Below are positions 1 through 8,127 of a stretch of DNA of 17,808 nt, piece by piece. Under the pieces are notes generated by a model that saw only the letters and a list, made by a program, of their open reading frames with translations, had not been told where the DNA came from and made no database searches. Within the stretch, counting starts at the first letter, position 1, and each line of letters begins with the position of its first letter. Location of the stretch: contig DATMZG010000093.1 of the NCBI GenBank assembly GCA_035560415.1, positions 1 to 17,808 of the forward strand. Direction: 5' to 3'. Both the position numbers and the translations under genes were made by a program. The DNA comes from DATMXT01 sp035560415. GTDB taxonomy: Bacteria > Bacillota > Clostridia > Oscillospirales > Feifaniaceae.

Positions 1-24
1 TCGTTATCACATGAAATATAACCG

Positions 25-90
25 TTCACATACCGGAAAACCCGCCGGTTTTCCGGTATGTGAATAGCCGGACCGATCGGCCCGGCTATT
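25..90. repeat. Two adjacent hairpins downstream of the DMT transporter gene
   Basis: The first inverted repeat pairs 25-42 with 47-64, an uninterrupted 18-bp stem with a 4-base loop. The second pairs 63-71 with 82-90 (9 bp), and its loop contains the smaller palindrome CCGATCGG. They lie just past the 3' end of the leftward DMT gene, so a terminator role is likely. Read leftward, however, neither stem is followed by a clean T run, so it is not a textbook intrinsic terminator. No gene is visible in 1-114. Confidence 0.6.
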
Positions 91-114
91 TATACGAAGA
101 ACATAGACAAAGGG

Positions 115-1053
115 TCACACTTCCTTGCGCGCCTTTCGCTGGGAATAGAGCTCGGAGCCCAGCACCGCCGCCAGCACAACGGCGCATCCCAGCATTTGAA
201 GCGGGGTCAGCACCTCGTTGTGCCCCCACCGGTCGCGAATGAAATAGGCCCCGACGGCGCCGAAAATCGGCTCGGTGGCCAGGATGATGGCGGAGCGGGC
301 CGGGGGCAGCTGCTTGACCGGCCCGTTAAAGGCCAGAAAACCAAATCCGGCCACGCCGACGCCGACGTAGACGGTCGACAGCACGACGAGCGGCGTGTCG
401 AAGGAGAGGCCCTGCCCCGGCTCAATGACCTGCCACGCCACGATATAAATGACGGCGGTGAAGAACATCTGCACCATTGTGAAAGCCTCGACGTCGTATT
501 CGAGCTTCTTGGAAAACCAGTTGAGGTAGACGGCCTGAAAAGCGATGATGACGGCCGCGGTCAGGGTCATGAGGTCGCCCTTGTTGATTTCGGACAAAGA
601 GACGCCGGACGCGCTCACGACGCCCGAGATCAGCGCCATGCCCCCGGTCGCCGCAAGCAGCGCCGCGAGCTGGTCGGTTGAGCTCTTGCCCTTGAAAAAG
701 ACAAAGGAGACGATGGGCATCATCAGCACGTAAGTGCAGGTCAAAAACGACGCTTTGGAGGCCATCGTGTAGTTTAAGGCGTACATGGACAAATACATGC
801 CGGTGCCGCCGATGACGCTGCAAATGAGGGCATAGCCGTGCATTTTCCGGTTTTTTAGGGCCATAAGCCGCTGTGGGTTTTTGTGGCAGCCAAAGAAGTA
901 CCAGACGGCCACCGTCAAAAACCCCATGAGGCCGCGCAGACCCATGAAGGGGGAGGTGCTCATGTACCCCTGCACATATTTGCAGACGGGGTAGCTCACG
1001 CCGTATGCGACGGTCGAGAGCAGCAGCAGGAGTTCGTTTTTATATTTCGACAT
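115..1053 (-). CDS. DMT superfamily (EamA-type) permease
   Basis: A 312-residue, very hydrophobic protein with about ten predicted membrane segments in two tandem EamA halves (roughly residues 5-140 and 155-300), the usual size for this family. Family members export small metabolites or amino acids across the cytoplasmic membrane; the substrate cannot be read here. The assigned ATG has only a weak ribosome site (GGTGAT, close by). A much better site, GGAGG at 1104-1108, serves an in-frame ATG at 1095, but that frame meets TGA after 12 codons, six bases before the ATG at 1053. The real start is therefore either 1053 by reinitiation or its own weak site, or the N-terminus is altered. The gene is monocistronic and divergent from the nucleoside transport operon. 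Family assignment is secure; substrate is unknown. Confidence 0.88.
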   Translation of the reverse strand: MSKYKNELLLLLSTVAYGVSYPVCKYVQGYMSTSPFMGLRGLMGFLTVAVWYFFGCHKNPQRLMALKNRKMHGYALICSVIGGTGMYLSMYALNYTMASKASFLTCTYVLMMPIVSFVFFKGKSSTDQLAALLAATGGMALISGVVSASGVSLSEINKGDLMTLTAAVIIAFQAVYLNWFSKKLEYDVEAFTMVQMFFTAVIYIVAWQVIEPGQGLSFDTPLVVLSTVYVGVGVAGFGFLAFNGPVKQLPPARSAIILATEPIFGAVGAYFIRDRWGHNEVLTPLQMLGCAVVLAAVLGSELYSQRKARKEV

Positions 1054-1056
1054 ACA

Positions 1057-1095
1057 TCACCGTGTCTCTATGAACGCTTTGTGTTTTGCTTTCAT
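1057..1095 (-). CDS. Possible 12-codon leader ORF upstream of the DMT transporter
   Basis: On the minus strand GGAGG is followed after 8 bases by ATG (1095). This opens a 12-residue frame, MKAKHKAFIETR, ending in TGA. The frame is in phase with the transporter, whose ATG lies one codon after the stop. It could be a translated leader peptide giving coupled reinitiation, or the relic of an original N-terminus broken by a nonsense change. Expression is inferred from the ribosome site only. Confidence 0.4.
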   Translation of the reverse strand: MKAKHKAFIETR

Positions 1096-1142
1096 GTTTG
1101 TAACCTCCGGTCGGGGGCTTCAAGGTCATTGCCGTAAAAAAT

Positions 1143-1181
1143 ATTGTATCACACCGCTGGAATATTTTGCAACGCGCAAAA
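1143..1181 (-). promoter_or_regulatory. Probable promoter and possible operator of the DMT gene
   Basis: On the minus strand, TTGCAA (1172-1167), an 18-base spacer and TACAAT (1148-1143) form a good sigma-A-like promoter. The -35 region is covered by the inverted repeat TTTTGC-N5-GCAAAA at 1165-1181, a plausible operator for an unidentified repressor. The start site would be near 1136, about 40 bases before the leader ATG at 1095. Confidence 0.55.
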
Positions 1182-1227
1182 TCCACATAAAATATGTCCG
1201 CAAAGGCTTTACGGGCCACGGTTACAC

Positions 1228-1256
1228 TTGTAATTTGAGGACGAAAAAGATATAAT
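1228..1256 (+). promoter_or_regulatory. Promoter of the nucleoside transport/hydrolase operon
   Basis: TTGTAA (1228-1233), a 17-base spacer and TATAAT (1251-1256) match a vegetative promoter. Transcription would begin near 1263, leaving only about 24 bases before the TTG start of the ATPase. That is too short for a purine riboswitch, so any control would be at the promoter. Confidence 0.75.
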
Positions 1257-1286
1257 TGACCAAAAGTGAACCCGGGAGGTGGCGGC

Positions 1287-2840
1287 TTGCCAGAGATATT
1301 GAAGGTTGAGGGACTCACTAAGATATACGGAAACGGCGTGCTCGCAAACGACAAGGTCGGCATATCGGTGAACAAGGGCGAAATTCACGCGATATGCGGC
1401 GAAAACGGCGCCGGCAAATCCACCCTGATGAAAATTCTCTTTGGGCTTGAACAGCCGGAGGAGGGCGACATCTACATAAAGGGTGAAAAAGTCCGCATCG
1501 GAGGCCCGTCCGCGGCCATTAAACTTGGAATCGGCATGGTGCACCAGCACTTCATGCTGGTCGACTCCATGACGGTGGCCGAAAACGTCGTGCTGGGCGT
1601 GGAGCCCAAAAAGGGCCTCTCGGTCGACAGGGAGCGCGCCCGGCAGATGACCCGCGAAGTCGGCGAAAAATACAACCTCGCCATTGAGCCGGACCTTGTG
1701 GTCCGGGATGTCTCGGTCGGCGTCAAGCAGCGCATTGAAATTGTCAAGGCGCTGCTGCGGGGCGCCGAAATTTTAATTTTGGACGAGCCCACGGCCGTGC
1801 TCACGCCGCAGGAGACCAAAGAGCTCTTTGTCGAACTCGGCCGGCTGCGGGACGAGGGGCACACCATCCTCTTCATCTCCCACAAGCTGGGCGAGGTCAA
1901 GGAGCTGTGCGACCGCATCACCATCATGCGGGCCGGCCGCTCCATGGGCACCTATGAGGTGTCGGAGCTGTCGGAGGCCGAAATTTCAAAGCTCATGGTC
2001 GGGCGCAACGTCGTGCTGAAAATCGACAAGGAGCAGGCAGACCCCAAGGCTGTGGCCCTGTCGGTGCGGGACCTCGCCTACACAAACACCTACGGCAAAA
2101 AAACCTTGAAAGGCATCTCGTTTGACGTGCGCCGCGGCGAGATTCTGGGCGTGGCCGGCGTTGAGGGCAACGGGCAGCGGGAGTTGACCGAGATTCTCAT
2201 CGGACTTCGAAAGGCGGGCGGCGGAAGCTTGCGCCTCGAGGGGGAGGACTTCACCAGGCATACCATCCGGGCCCGCCGCAAAAGCGGCATGACCCACATC
2301 CCCAGTGACCGCATGACCTACGGCGTCGCCGGCAGCATGTCGGTCAAACACAACATGCTGGCGGACAAGACCCTGGAGCCGCGCTACACCGGCCGCATCT
2401 TCTTTAAAAACAAGGCCATTGAGGCCGACATGTCGGACCTTGCGCGGGAGTACGCCGTCAAGTGCAGCTCCATTGAGCAGTCGGTCGGCATGCTGTCGGG
2501 CGGCAACATTCAAAAAGTCGTCGTCGCCCGCGAAATGTCCTCGGCGCCAAAGCTCCTGGTGGCCGACCAGCCGACCCGCGGCATCGACGTCGGCGCCGCC
2601 GAATTCATTCGCCGCCGCATTGTGACCATGCGGGACGACGGCACCGCGGTGCTGTTGGTCACGGCCGACTTAAACGAGGTGCTGGAGCTCTCGGACAGCA
2701 TCATCGTCATGCACGACGGCGAAATCGTGGCCTATTTCCCCGACACGAGGGAGCTAACCGAGGAAGAACTCGGATACTACATGCTCGGCGTCAAGCGCCA
2801 GACGCCGGTGGAGATCGGAGGGGTGGTCCATGAGAGTTAA
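1287..2840 (+). CDS. Nucleoside ABC importer, two-domain ATP-binding protein (NupO-like)
   Basis: A 517-residue cytoplasmic ATPase with two tandem ABC domains that powers the permease pair encoded next. The N-terminal half has Walker A GENGAGKS (residues 38-45), the signature around VSVGVKQR and Walker B ILILDEPT (near 163-170). The C-terminal half has a degenerate Walker A (GVEGNGQ, near 290), as is usual in this sugar/nucleoside family, plus LSGGNIQK and a Walker B-like LLVADQPT. The TTG at 1287 is preferred because GGGAGG (1274-1279) sits 7 bases upstream; the GTG at 1266 lies almost at the predicted transcript start and lacks a ribosome site. The gene overlaps the next by 11 bases. The permease signatures and the hydrolase genes downstream point to nucleosides rather than sugars. 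Confidence 0.92.
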   Translation: MPEILKVEGLTKIYGNGVLANDKVGISVNKGEIHAICGENGAGKSTLMKILFGLEQPEEGDIYIKGEKVRIGGPSAAIKLGIGMVHQHFMLVDSMTVAENVVLGVEPKKGLSVDRERARQMTREVGEKYNLAIEPDLVVRDVSVGVKQRIEIVKALLRGAEILILDEPTAVLTPQETKELFVELGRLRDEGHTILFISHKLGEVKELCDRITIMRAGRSMGTYEVSELSEAEISKLMVGRNVVLKIDKEQADPKAVALSVRDLAYTNTYGKKTLKGISFDVRRGEILGVAGVEGNGQRELTEILIGLRKAGGGSLRLEGEDFTRHTIRARRKSGMTHIPSDRMTYGVAGSMSVKHNMLADKTLEPRYTGRIFFKNKAIEADMSDLAREYAVKCSSIEQSVGMLSGGNIQKVVVAREMSSAPKLLVADQPTRGIDVGAAEFIRRRIVTMRDDGTAVLLVTADLNEVLELSDSIIVMHDGEIVAYFPDTRELTEEELGYYMLGVKRQTPVEIGGVVHES

Positions 2841-3921
2841 AACCGCCCGCAAAATGGACGTGGGCACCAAGTTCGAGCTGGTGCGCATGGCGGTGGCCAT
2901 CGCCATCGGGCTTGCCGCAACCGCCGTCGTCGTCGCCTTGACCTCCGACAACGTCGGAGAGGCGCTCTACTGCATGTTCATCGGCCCCGTGGAGCGGGTG
3001 CGGTACATGTTCAACGTGCTGGAGCTCATGATTCCGCTCGTCTTCACCGGCGTCGCCATCTGCGTCATGTTCTCGGCCCAGCAGTTCAACCTCGCGGCCG
3101 AGGGCATCTACTATGTCGGCGGCCTTGTCGGCTGCATGCTGGCCATAGACCTGAACCTGCCAAAACCCCTCCACGCCCTCGCCTGCGTTTTGGCGGCCGG
3201 CGTCGTCGGCGCCGTCATCGGCGCCGTACCGGGATTTTTAAAACACAAGCTCGGCGCCTCGGAACTCGTCACCTCCCTCATGCTCAACTACCTGTGTTTT
3301 TACACGGTCACCTACATCCTCAAAAACTTCTACCGCGACGCCACGGCGGGCTTTACGGTCTCCTACAAGTTCGAAGAGACTGCCGTCATGACAAAGCTGC
3401 TGCCCAAGTACCGGCTCTCCATCGGGGAGGTCGTCATTGCGGGGCTGGTCGTCGTCCTCACGTATCTTTTCCTCTACCACACAAGATGGGGCTATACGAT
3501 CCGCACTGCCGGACAGAACATGTCCTTCGCCAGGTTCTCGGGGCTGTCCACGGGCTTTGCCGTCGTCGGCTCCCAGGTCATCGGCGGGGCCATTGCAGGC
3601 ATGGGCGGCGCCACTGAAATGCTCTCGCTCTACACCCGCTTTGAGTGGCAAAACCTCTTAGGCTACGGATGGGACGGCGTCATCGTCGCCATTTTCGCCA
3701 AGAACAACCCCAAATACGTGCCGCTTGCCGCCCTCTTTCTGGCCTATCTTCGCATCGGCGGCGACATCATGATGCGCCGCACCGGCGTGCAGATGGAGAT
3801 CATCAAAGTTGTACAGGCCCTGCTCATCGTGCTGCTGGTGGCCGAGCGGTTCCTCTCCTCCTACCGCCACAAGATGGTGGTAAAGGATGCCATGGCAAAG
3901 GAGGCGGCGGCCGATGCTTGA
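2830..3921 (+). CDS. Nucleoside ABC importer permease 1 (NupP-like)
   Basis: A 363-residue integral membrane protein of the branched-chain/sugar/nucleoside permease family (BPD_transp_2). After a basic N-terminus (MRVKTARKMDVG) it has about ten hydrophobic segments. The motif QQFNLAAEG near residue 82 matches the hallmark FNxxAEG of the first nucleoside permease. It starts at ATG inside the end of the ATPase gene, with GGAGGGG just upstream, and runs 8 bases into the next permease, which suggests translational coupling. It should form the membrane channel as a heterodimer with the following protein. The nucleoside assignment rests on family signature plus neighbours and has not been tested. 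Confidence 0.9.
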   Translation: MRVKTARKMDVGTKFELVRMAVAIAIGLAATAVVVALTSDNVGEALYCMFIGPVERVRYMFNVLELMIPLVFTGVAICVMFSAQQFNLAAEGIYYVGGLVGCMLAIDLNLPKPLHALACVLAAGVVGAVIGAVPGFLKHKLGASELVTSLMLNYLCFYTVTYILKNFYRDATAGFTVSYKFEETAVMTKLLPKYRLSIGEVVIAGLVVVLTYLFLYHTRWGYTIRTAGQNMSFARFSGLSTGFAVVGSQVIGGAIAGMGGATEMLSLYTRFEWQNLLGYGWDGVIVAIFAKNNPKYVPLAALFLAYLRIGGDIMMRRTGVQMEIIKVVQALLIVLLVAERFLSSYRHKMVVKDAMAKEAAADA

Positions 3922-4846
3922 GACCATTTGGGGCTCCATTTTCAACGCGACTTTCGCGGCCTCCATTTTGCGCATCTCGACCCCCATTCTGCTTGCGGCC
4001 CTTGGCGCCATGATATCGGACAGGGCGGGGTGCGCCAACATCGGACTTGAGGGCACCATGCTGATTTCGGCGCTGGCCGGCGTCGCCTTCTCGTCGTTCG
4101 GGAACGAGGCAACAGGGCCCTGGTTGGGGCTCATGGCCGCCATTGTCATCGGCGCCATTGTCGGCGCAGTCATGGCCTACTTAATTTTAGGGCTGAGGAC
4201 CAACGGCGTGCTGGCCGGCGTCGCCGTCAACTCCATCGGCTCGGCCGGAACCATTTTCGTGCTCTTCTTACTGACCGGCCAGAAGGGCATCTCCTCCACG
4301 CTGCGCAGCTACAACCTGCCCAAGGTCAACATTCCGATTCTCAAAGACATTCCGGTGCTGGGCGACATTGTGTCGGGGCAAAACCTTTTGACCTACGTCG
4401 CTTTCATCGCCGTCGGCATCATGGCCTACCTGCTCTACAAGACTCCGCTGGGACTTCGCATTCGGGCAGTCGGGGAAAACCCGGGCGCGGCCGCCTCAGT
4501 CGGCATCAACGTCACCAAGATGAAGTGCATCGCCCTCGTCCTGTCGGGCATCATGGCGGGGCTGGGCGGCGCCCACATGTCCATGGGCTACGTCTCGTGG
4601 TTTGCCCGCGACATGACGGCCGGCCGCGGCTTCATTGCGCTGGCGGCCGAGGCCATGGGCCGCGGCACGCCGGTCGGCACCATGGCGTCGTCGGTCTTCT
4701 TCGGGGTCGCCATGGCCGTCGCAAACGCGCTGCAAACCCTCAACATCGCCTACGAGCTCGTGGCCGGCATCCCGTATTTCGCCACCATTTTAGGACTTGC
4801 CGCCTACGCGTGGCGGGAGAAGAAGCGGTCAAAGGACATGCTGTAA
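3914..4846 (+). CDS. Nucleoside ABC importer permease 2 (NupQ-like)
   Basis: A 310-residue multi-spanning permease, partner of the preceding one. ISDRAGCANIGLEGTML (about residues 31-47) corresponds to the NIGLEGxM hallmark of the second permease in BmpA/NupOPQ systems. The ATG at 3914 is preferred over the upstream ATG at 3887: it follows an AAGGAGG site (3898-3904), overlaps the previous gene by the usual few bases and starts directly at the hydrophobic N-terminus, whereas the upstream extension is short and Arg-rich. A gap of only 38 bases to the first hydrolase keeps it in the same operon. Confidence 0.9.
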   Translation: MLETIWGSIFNATFAASILRISTPILLAALGAMISDRAGCANIGLEGTMLISALAGVAFSSFGNEATGPWLGLMAAIVIGAIVGAVMAYLILGLRTNGVLAGVAVNSIGSAGTIFVLFLLTGQKGISSTLRSYNLPKVNIPILKDIPVLGDIVSGQNLLTYVAFIAVGIMAYLLYKTPLGLRIRAVGENPGAAASVGINVTKMKCIALVLSGIMAGLGGAHMSMGYVSWFARDMTAGRGFIALAAEAMGRGTPVGTMASSVFFGVAMAVANALQTLNIAYELVAGIPYFATILGLAAYAWREKKRSKDML

Positions 4847-4884
4847 AAGTGCCGATATTAAAATCCCTATGAAAGGAGCCTTTT

Positions 4885-5820
4885 ATGCCAAGACCTCTCA
4901 TCATCGACTGCGACCCCGGGCACGACGACGCCATCGCCATCATATTGGCCATGGCCTCCCCCGAGCTTGAGGTCAAGGCCATCACAGCGGTGGCCGGCAA
5001 CCAGACGCTCGACAAGACTTTCGTCAACGCCCGCAAAGTGCTGACCTACATCGGAAAAGAGGCCCCGGTCGCGGCGGGCGCCGCCCATCCCCTCATGCGC
5101 CCCCTCATGACGGCCCCGCACGTCCACGGCGAGACCGGGCTTGACGGGCCCGTCTTCCCGGAGAAAATCCTTGAACCCTCGCCCCTGTCCGCGCTGGAAC
5201 TTCAAATCAAGGTGCTCGAAGAGTCCAAAGAGCCCGTGACCATTGTCTCGGTCGGGCCGCAGACCAACGTCGCAAAGCTCATTTTGGCCCGCCCCGACCT
5301 GCTCCCCAAAATCGACCACGTCACCATCATGGGGGGCGCGCTCCTCGGCGGAAACTGGTCGGCCGCGGCCGAATTCAACATCATGGTCGACCCCGAGGCG
5401 GCCGAAGTGCTCTTTAAGAGCGGACTTCCGGTCGTCATGCACGGGCTCGACGTCACCCACAAAGCCGTCGTGCACGAGGCCGACATTGAGCGGTTTCGGG
5501 CCATCCCGACCGTCGGCGGCAAGCTTGCGGCCGAACTGCTCGACTTCTTCAAGCTCTACCACCAGTCGGGCGTCGTCGGCATTCCGCTGCACGACCCCTG
5601 CGCCGTCGCCTACGAGCTGCGCCCCGACCTCTTCGAGACCGTGGAGTGCACCCTCGAAACCGAGTGCGCCTCCGAGTTTTGCGACGGCACCATCATTGCG
5701 AGCATGTGGCCGTGGGACGTCACGCACATCCACAAGGCCGTCATCGGCGTCGACCGGCAGGGTTTTGTCGACCTGCTCTGCGCCGCTTTTGAGCGGTATC
5801 CCAAGGAGGTGCCGGCATGA
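4885..5820 (+). CDS. Nucleoside hydrolase 1 (inosine-uridine preferring family)
   Basis: A 311-residue enzyme expected to hydrolyse the N-glycosidic bond of ribonucleosides to free base and ribose. The calcium-binding signature DCDPGHDDA is at residues 8-16. The substrate loop VHGETGL, the EFN triad before VDPEAA, the LDVTH segment and the C-terminal active-site HDPCAVAYEL (His236, Asp237) are all present, so the active site looks complete and RihA/RihB-like. The start is ATG with GGAGG 8 bases upstream. It ends in an ATGA overlap with the second hydrolase. Cytosolic: there is no signal peptide, so it acts after the adjacent importer. Base preference cannot be read from the sequence. Confidence 0.93.
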   Translation: MPRPLIIDCDPGHDDAIAIILAMASPELEVKAITAVAGNQTLDKTFVNARKVLTYIGKEAPVAAGAAHPLMRPLMTAPHVHGETGLDGPVFPEKILEPSPLSALELQIKVLEESKEPVTIVSVGPQTNVAKLILARPDLLPKIDHVTIMGGALLGGNWSAAAEFNIMVDPEAAEVLFKSGLPVVMHGLDVTHKAVVHEADIERFRAIPTVGGKLAAELLDFFKLYHQSGVVGIPLHDPCAVAYELRPDLFETVECTLETECASEFCDGTIIASMWPWDVTHIHKAVIGVDRQGFVDLLCAAFERYPKEVPA

Positions 5821-6743
5821 GATATCTGTTTTTGGACACCGACCCCGGCATTGACGACGCCATCGCCATCCTGACCCTGCTTGGGGACAAGGAGGTCACG
5901 ATGTGCGGCATGTCGGCCGTCGGCGGCAACGTCAAGCTGCACCACACCCTAAATAACCTGCTCTGCCTCTGTGAGGCGGCGGGGCGGACGGACATCCCGG
6001 TCTACGCGGGCGCGCCCGGCCCCCTGTTTGGCGCTTTAAACGACGCGGCCGAAGTCCACGGCGCCGCGGGGCTTGGCGGCATCTGCCTTGCTGCCCCAGA
6101 AAAAAAGCCGGAAGCGGAGGACGCCGCCGAGGGCATTTACAGAGCGGCCAAGGCCCACCCGGGACAGCTCTCCCTCATGGCCATCGGGCCCCTGACAAAC
6201 GTCGCCAAGGCGCTTTTGGCACACCCCGACCTGGGAGAGCTGCTCTGCGAAATATTCATCATGGGCGGCGCCATTGTCGGCGGAAACGCCACCCTGCAGT
6301 CCGAGTTCAACATCTATGTCGACCCGGAGGCCGCCCGCATCGTCTTTGAGAGCGGCATCAAGCTCACCATGGCGCCCCTCGAGATCGCCAACAGCATGCC
6401 CATCACGCTTGAAGAGCTGGCCTCCCTCAGGCCCCTCGGCAGGGCGGGGACGCTGGCCGCCGAGATCGGGGAGGCCGGAATTGAGGTCGCCAAGCGGTAC
6501 GGCAGGGAGGGCGGCTGGCCCATTTACGACGCCGTCACGGCCGTCTGCTGGCTGCGGCCCGACCTCTTTGAAATGAAGGACTTCAACGTCGTCATTGAGA
6601 CGAGGGGCTCCAAGACCCGCGGGCGCACGGTGGTCGACTGGTACGGCTTCACGAAAAAGCCCACGAACTGCGCCATTCCGGTTTCGGGCGACCGGGACGG
6701 CTACGTCAAAGTGCTGCGGGAGAACATCGGGAATCTGAACTGA
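5817..6743 (+). CDS. Nucleoside hydrolase 2, diverged paralogue
   Basis: A 308-residue homologue of the preceding gene, translationally coupled to it through ATGA (5817-5820). The N-terminal DTDPGIDDA (residues 7-15) and the EFN...VDPEAA motif are intact, so the fold and calcium site should be preserved. The C-terminal active-site pair His-Asp is replaced by Tyr237-Asp238 (PIYDAVTAV), and the loop VHGETGL reads VHGAAGL. In characterised hydrolases that histidine helps protonate the leaving base, so this copy probably differs in substrate or activity. It is the last gene of the operon, immediately before a strong terminator. Family membership is secure; substrate is open, and a nucleoside analogue or modified nucleoside is possible. 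Confidence 0.9.
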   Translation: MRYLFLDTDPGIDDAIAILTLLGDKEVTMCGMSAVGGNVKLHHTLNNLLCLCEAAGRTDIPVYAGAPGPLFGALNDAAEVHGAAGLGGICLAAPEKKPEAEDAAEGIYRAAKAHPGQLSLMAIGPLTNVAKALLAHPDLGELLCEIFIMGGAIVGGNATLQSEFNIYVDPEAARIVFESGIKLTMAPLEIANSMPITLEELASLRPLGRAGTLAAEIGEAGIEVAKRYGREGGWPIYDAVTAVCWLRPDLFEMKDFNVVIETRGSKTRGRTVVDWYGFTKKPTNCAIPVSGDRDGYVKVLRENIGNLN

Positions 6744-6745
6744 AT

Positions 6746-6784
6746 AAAACGGACCCGAAAGCGCCGCTTTCGGGTCCGTTTTTT
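6746..6784. terminator. Bidirectional intrinsic terminator between convergent operons
   Basis: A 17-bp perfect stem (6746-6762 with 6766-6782) has a 3-base loop, a T run 6779-6784 on the right and an A run on the left. It ends the rightward nucleoside operon and, on the other strand, the leftward nfnAB-ridA-creatininase operon. Confidence 0.92.
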
Positions 6785-6799
6785 GATGTCCTGTTGCGC

Positions 6800-7558
6800 T
6801 TATTTTCCGAGCTTTCTGCGAATGTCGGCCTCCAGAATGTCGACAAGGCCGTTAAAAAAGAGCTTGCCGAGGTCGGCCGACGCGTACCGGGCGTCTCCGA
6901 TGATGCCGGTCGGCGACATGGCCACAATGCCCTCCCGGAAGAGCCGGTCGGTCAGCGCCTTGTCCACCTTGCCGATGAACCCCTGCGCCGCCATGTCCAT
7001 GTTGACGAGGTCGGGCCGCAGGTGGAGCATGACCGAGGTCTCCCAGGCGCAGGCGTGTCCGCCGCAGGTGGCCTTCGGCAGCCCCGCCGCCTCCTCCTGT
7101 TCGACCAAAAGCCCCACCAAGGCCTCAATCGGAATGCCGGAGACGACTTTGACCGCCGCGTACTTCCTGTCGAGCTCCTCGGCGAGCTTTGCGACGGCGG
7201 CGAAGTTGCCGCCGTGGGAGGAGAGCAGCACGATGTTTTTGAAGCCGTGGCGCACAAAGGCCGATACGTAGTCCTCCAAAAGCATTTTAAAGGTCTCGGG
7301 GCGCAGCGTGATGGAGCCGGGCAGCGCCATGTGGTGGTCGGAGAGCCCCGGCCGGACGACAGGGGCGACAAGGGCATAGCCGAGCCGCTTTGCCAGCGCC
7401 TCGGACTGCGCTGCGCCAATGACGGCGTCGGTCGACTCGGCCATGTGGGGGCCGTGCTGCTCCGACGAAGCGGCGCAGATGATGACGGTGTCGCACCCTG
7501 AGTCAAGCGCTGCCTTGACTTCGGGCCAGCTCATCTCGTCAATCAAAATCTTTTTCAA
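6800..7558 (-). CDS. Creatininase family amidohydrolase
   Basis: A 252-residue protein with the metal ligands of the creatininase family: SSEQHGPH with Glu33 and His35, Asp44 in STDA, HGGN at 115-118, and HACAWETS near 168-175 supplying His and Glu. Members hydrolyse cyclic or linear amide bonds with two divalent metals; known roles include creatinine cleavage, FAPy deformylation and mycofactocin maturation, so the substrate cannot be assigned. The TTG at 7558 is chosen because GGAGG lies 9 bases upstream; the GTG at 7567 abuts that site with no spacing. Last gene of a four-gene leftward operon, 60 bases after the RidA gene. Cytosolic, with no signal peptide. Confidence 0.87.
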   Translation of the reverse strand: MKKILIDEMSWPEVKAALDSGCDTVIICAASSEQHGPHMAESTDAVIGAAQSEALAKRLGYALVAPVVRPGLSDHHMALPGSITLRPETFKMLLEDYVSAFVRHGFKNIVLLSSHGGNFAAVAKLAEELDRKYAAVKVVSGIPIEALVGLLVEQEEAAGLPKATCGGHACAWETSVMLHLRPDLVNMDMAAQGFIGKVDKALTDRLFREGIVAMSPTGIIGDARYASADLGKLFFNGLVDILEADIRRKLGK

Positions 7559-7618
7559 GCGGTTCACCCTCCCTGTTTCATGTTTGTTACCGGTTCATTA
7601 CATGCTTATTACAGAAAA

Positions 7619-8086
7619 TTACCTCAGTTCAACCAACATTTCAACCTCCACCGGGATGTTGAAGGGGAGGGAAGAGGTGCCCATGGCCGAGCGGGCGTGC
7701 CGCCCCGCGTCGCCGAAAACCTCGGCCATTAAATCGGAAAATCCGTTCAAAACGGCCGGCTGCCTGTAAAATCCGGGCGCGCTGTTCACGAGTCCGAACA
7801 CCTTGACAATGCTCTTGACCCGGTTCAAATCCCCGATGGTGTTGTGCATGGCCGACAGCAGCGCCACGCCGCAGCTTCGCGCCGCCGCGTACCCCTCCTC
7901 AAGCGTCAGCTCGCCTCCGACCTGGCCGACGTAGGGCGGCGAGCCGTCGGGATTGAAGACGGGGCCCGAGCCCGACACATAGAGCAGGTTGTCCCCGAAC
8001 TCCTTTGCCGGCAAAAACGAGGCAAAGGGTTTCGCGGGGGGTGTGAGCGTGATGCCAAGCGCCTCAAGTTTTTCATAGACGTCCAT
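7619..8086 (-). CDS. RidA/YjgF family protein
   Basis: A 155-residue member of the RidA (YjgF/YER057c/UK114) family, which forms trimers and typically hydrolyses reactive enamine/imine intermediates to keto products and ammonia. The C-terminal family signature is visible in ARSAMGTSSL followed by VEVEM, including the conserved arginine that binds the substrate carboxylate in active members. It is longer than the roughly 128-residue classical RidA because of an N-terminal helix (MDVYEKLEALGITL), as in one recognised subgroup. The ATG at 8086 is preferred (GGAGG 7 bases upstream) over the ATG at 8092, which sits one base from it. The position between nfnB and the creatininase gene suggests deamination in a nitrogen-compound pathway; the substrate is unknown. 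Confidence 0.88.
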   Translation of the reverse strand: MDVYEKLEALGITLTPPAKPFASFLPAKEFGDNLLYVSGSGPVFNPDGSPPYVGQVGGELTLEEGYAAARSCGVALLSAMHNTIGDLNRVKSIVKVFGLVNSAPGFYRQPAVLNGFSDLMAEVFGDAGRHARSAMGTSSLPFNIPVEVEMLVELR

Positions 8087-8127
8087 CTTCATACCTCCGT
8101 TATTAAATTTATTTAAAAGAGTCTCGT

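Noticed and set aside
1266..1286. Upstream GTG start for the ATPase
   Set aside because: It lies almost at the predicted transcription start and has no ribosome site, whereas TTG at 1287 follows GGGAGG at ideal spacing.
4867..5733. Long leftward open frame opposite nucleoside hydrolase 1 (288 codons)
   Set aside because: The Asp/Gly/His-rich composition mirrors the real gene, with no recognisable domain and no room for a promoter.
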